A stretch of 64,000 nt of DNA from Brevundimonas sp. A19_0. GTDB lineage: Bacteria > Pseudomonadota > Alphaproteobacteria > Caulobacterales > Caulobacteraceae. How positions within the stretch are numbered: position 1 is the first letter of the stretch; every line of letters starts with the position of its first letter. This document shows, one piece after another, positions 62,460 to 64,000 of the stretch. The stretch spans positions 1 to 64,000 of the forward strand of contig NZ_JAGHQP010000002.1 in assembly GCF_017744255.1 (NCBI RefSeq), given 5' to 3'. The notes beneath the pieces were generated by a model. It had not been told where the DNA came from, did not search any database, and saw nothing but the letters and a program-made list of their open reading frames with translations. A program made the position numbers and the translations under genes.

Positions 62460-64000
62460 GACCGCACCTTCACATAGCTGCCGGGCGCGGGCTCGATCGG
62501 GGGCAGGGGGCCGGCCTCGGGATCCCGCACCTTCACCTTCGGCCCCGACCGCTTCGACAGCCATGCCGCCCAGTGCGGCCACCAGCTGCCGGGGTGCTCC
62601 TCGGCCCCCTCCATCCAGGCGTCGAAGGTCTCGGGCAGGGCGTCGTTCGTCCAGTGGGCATACTTCCGGGCCGAGGGGGGATTGATCACCCCGGCGATGT
62701 GGCCCGAGCCCGCCAGCGTCAGCGTCACATCGGCGCCGCTGAACGCCCGGGCCGAGCGATAGACGGAACGCGTTGGAGCGATATGGTCCTCGCGGCTGGC
62801 CTGGAAGTAGAGGGGAATGGCCACCTTCGACAGGTCGATCGTCACTCCGCCCAGTTCGAACTGGCCCTGCGTCAGGGCATTCCGCCCATACATCGAGCGC
62901 AGATAGTCCATGTGCAGCCGCTTCGGCATCCGCGTCTGGTCCGCATTCCAGAACAGCAGGTCAAAGGCCGGCGGGTCCTTGCCCATCAGATAGTTGGAGA
63001 CGAAGAACGACCAGATCAGATCATTGGCCCGGAGCGCATTGAAGGTGTCGGCCATGGCACTGCCGGGCAGCACGCCGCCGGCCTCGTCCATCTGGCGCTC
63101 GATCTCCTCCAGCCAGTGCTCGTCGGTGAACAGCAGCAGATCGCCGGCCTCGGCAAAGTCGTGCTGGGCGGCAAAGAAGGTCGTCGCGCCGACATCCTTG
63201 CGGCCCGTCGCCGCCATATGGCCCAGGGCCGCGCCCATCAGCGTCCCGCCGATGCAGTATCCGACCGTGTTGACGGTCTCGGTGCCGCACTGCTCGCGCA
63301 CCTTGTCGATGGCGCGATAGATGCCCTTCTCCAGATAGTCGTCAAAGCCGTAGCCCGCCTTGTCGGCATCCGGATTGACCCAAGAGCAGACGAAGACGCT
63401 GAAGCCCTGCTCCGACAGCCAGCGGATCATGGAATTGGCCGGCTGCAGGTCCAGGATGTAGAATTTGTTGATCCAGGGCGGGAAGATCAGCAGCGGGATG
63501 TCGTGCTGCTGCTCCGTCGCCGGGGCGTACTGGATCAGCTCGAACAGGTCGTCGCGCCACACCACCTGGCCCGGGGCGGTGGCGACGTTCTCGCCCACCC
63601 GGAAGCGGTCATAGTCGGCCTGGCTGATCTTCAGCTTGCCGCCCCCGCGCTCCATGTCGGCGGCGAAATTCTGCATCCCCTTGACCAGAGACTCGCCGTT
63701 GCTCTCGGCCAGCGCCTTCAGTGCCACCGGGTTGGACGCCAGGAAGTTCGAGGGCGAGAAGGCATCCGTCAGCAGGCGGGTGAAGAACTCGGCCCGGCGC
63801 TTGGTCCGCGGATCGACGTCCTCGACCGAGGACACCAGCTCGTTCATCCAGTCGGCTGACAGCTGGTAGGAACGGCGCATGATGTCGAAGGTCGGGTTCT
63901 CGCTCCATGCCGGGTCCTTGAAGCGCTTGTCCGGGCGTCCCGCCGGCGCGGGCACCCCCTGCGTCTGGCTGGCGGTCGACGACCACAGGTCCATATAGCG
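62456..64000 (-). CDS. phaC: class I poly(3-hydroxyalkanoate) synthase (partial)
   Basis: Polymerises 3-hydroxyacyl-CoA into storage granules. The visible 514 codons include the N-terminal domain part (SENPTFDIMRRSYQLSADWM), PPWINKFYILDLQPANSMIR, the nucleophile box NTVGYCIGGTLMG (Cys replaces lipase Ser), SWVNPDADKAGYGFDDYLEK, the Asp in QASREDHIAP and the His in GSGHIAGVINPP. Class I synthases are about 590-620 residues, so the N-terminus lies beyond the right edge; an ATG at 63994 is probably internal. Coupled to a small membrane protein downstream. Confidence 0.96.
   Translation of the reverse strand, partial: RYMDLWSSTASQTQGVPAPAGRPDKRFKDPAWSENPTFDIMRRSYQLSADWMNELVSSVEDVDPRTKRRAEFFTRLLTDAFSPSNFLASNPVALKALAESNGESLVKGMQNFAADMERGGGKLKISQADYDRFRVGENVATAPGQVVWRDDLFELIQYAPATEQQHDIPLLIFPPWINKFYILDLQPANSMIRWLSEQGFSVFVCSWVNPDADKAGYGFDDYLEKGIYRAIDKVREQCGTETVNTVGYCIGGTLMGAALGHMAATGRKDVGATTFFAAQHDFAEAGDLLLFTDEHWLEEIERQMDEAGGVLPGSAMADTFNALRANDLIWSFFVSNYLMGKDPPAFDLLFWNADQTRMPKRLHMDYLRSMYGRNALTQGQFELGGVTIDLSKVAIPLYFQASREDHIAPTRSVYRSARAFSGADVTLTLAGSGHIAGVINPPSARKYAHWTNDALPETFDAWMEGAEEHPGSWWPHWAAWLSKRSGPKVKVRDPEAGPLPPIEPAPGSYVKVRS

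Overview
The window is high-GC alphaproteobacterial chromosome with no phage, plasmid or rRNA features. The content points to Caulobacterales, most likely a Brevundimonas-like genus: hdaA (DnaA inactivator) next to ppk-ppx, an NDUFA12/DUF2155/aat/accBC/aroQ block, an RNase E with a C-terminal GWW tail, an iscR-led suf operon with two cysteine desulfurases, a bactofilin-M23 pair and rhlE beside a GGDEF gene. The genus is inferred from gene content and order; no 16S gene is present.

Layout. 1-7.2 kb: a cut ABC-F ATPase, ndk, and purM/M28 peptidase/purN transcribed leftward, with rnd divergent from purM. 7.2-11.7 kb: leftward hdaA-ppk-ppx. 11.8-15.6 kb: a TonB receptor, PepSY membrane protein and small DUF2946-like protein, probably for metal uptake. 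15.7-19.1 kb: aspS, then two secreted pentapeptide-repeat proteins. 19.2-26.2 kb: NDUFA12-DUF2155 facing aroQ-accB-accC-aat, then thiS and thiG separated by an unusual exported protein. 26.2-31.2 kb: leftward rne-M48 peptidase-DsbA. 31.7-38.5 kb: envelope genes (AmiC-type amidase, PBP1A), prfB with a programmed frameshift, then a leftward M23-bactofilin pair. 38.7-45 kb: bcp, a GIY-YIG gene bounded by perfect inverted repeats, tyrS, DOMON-like, DUF1343 and DUF6624 genes, a divergent GIY-YIG/DUF2239 pair, and an alpha/beta hydrolase. 45.1-52.5 kb: iscR-NifS/IscS-sufB-ORF-sufC-sufD-sufS-sufT-sufA, mostly with overlapping start and stop codons, behind an IscR-type site. 52.5-54.1 kb: three poorly known exported proteins. 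54.1-57.6 kb: plsC, a diguanylate cyclase and rhlE. 58.4-64 kb: rplM-rpsI, a gene-poor repeat stretch, VOC protein, argC, msrB, a small membrane protein and phaC (cut by the window end).

Most genes are housekeeping. Three of them (rne, rnd, rhlE) encode proteins known from the Caulobacter RNA degradosome. The unusual material is: (1) a GIY-YIG nuclease gene between 30-bp perfect inverted repeats, one of which encodes the protein's own C-terminus; (2) a divergent GIY-YIG/DUF2239 pair around two TACCCGGGTA palindromes; (3) three different palindromic intergenic elements (36.6, 59.5 and 59.6 kb); (4) lower-GC orphan genes placed inside the thiSG and sufBC gene orders and downstream of sufA, including a small secreted protein with twin CX3C motifs; (5) two secreted pentapeptide proteins sharing N- and C-terminal cysteine motifs; (6) an aat gene with no canonical start codon in the expected place. 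All calls come from reading the sequence; no database search was run.
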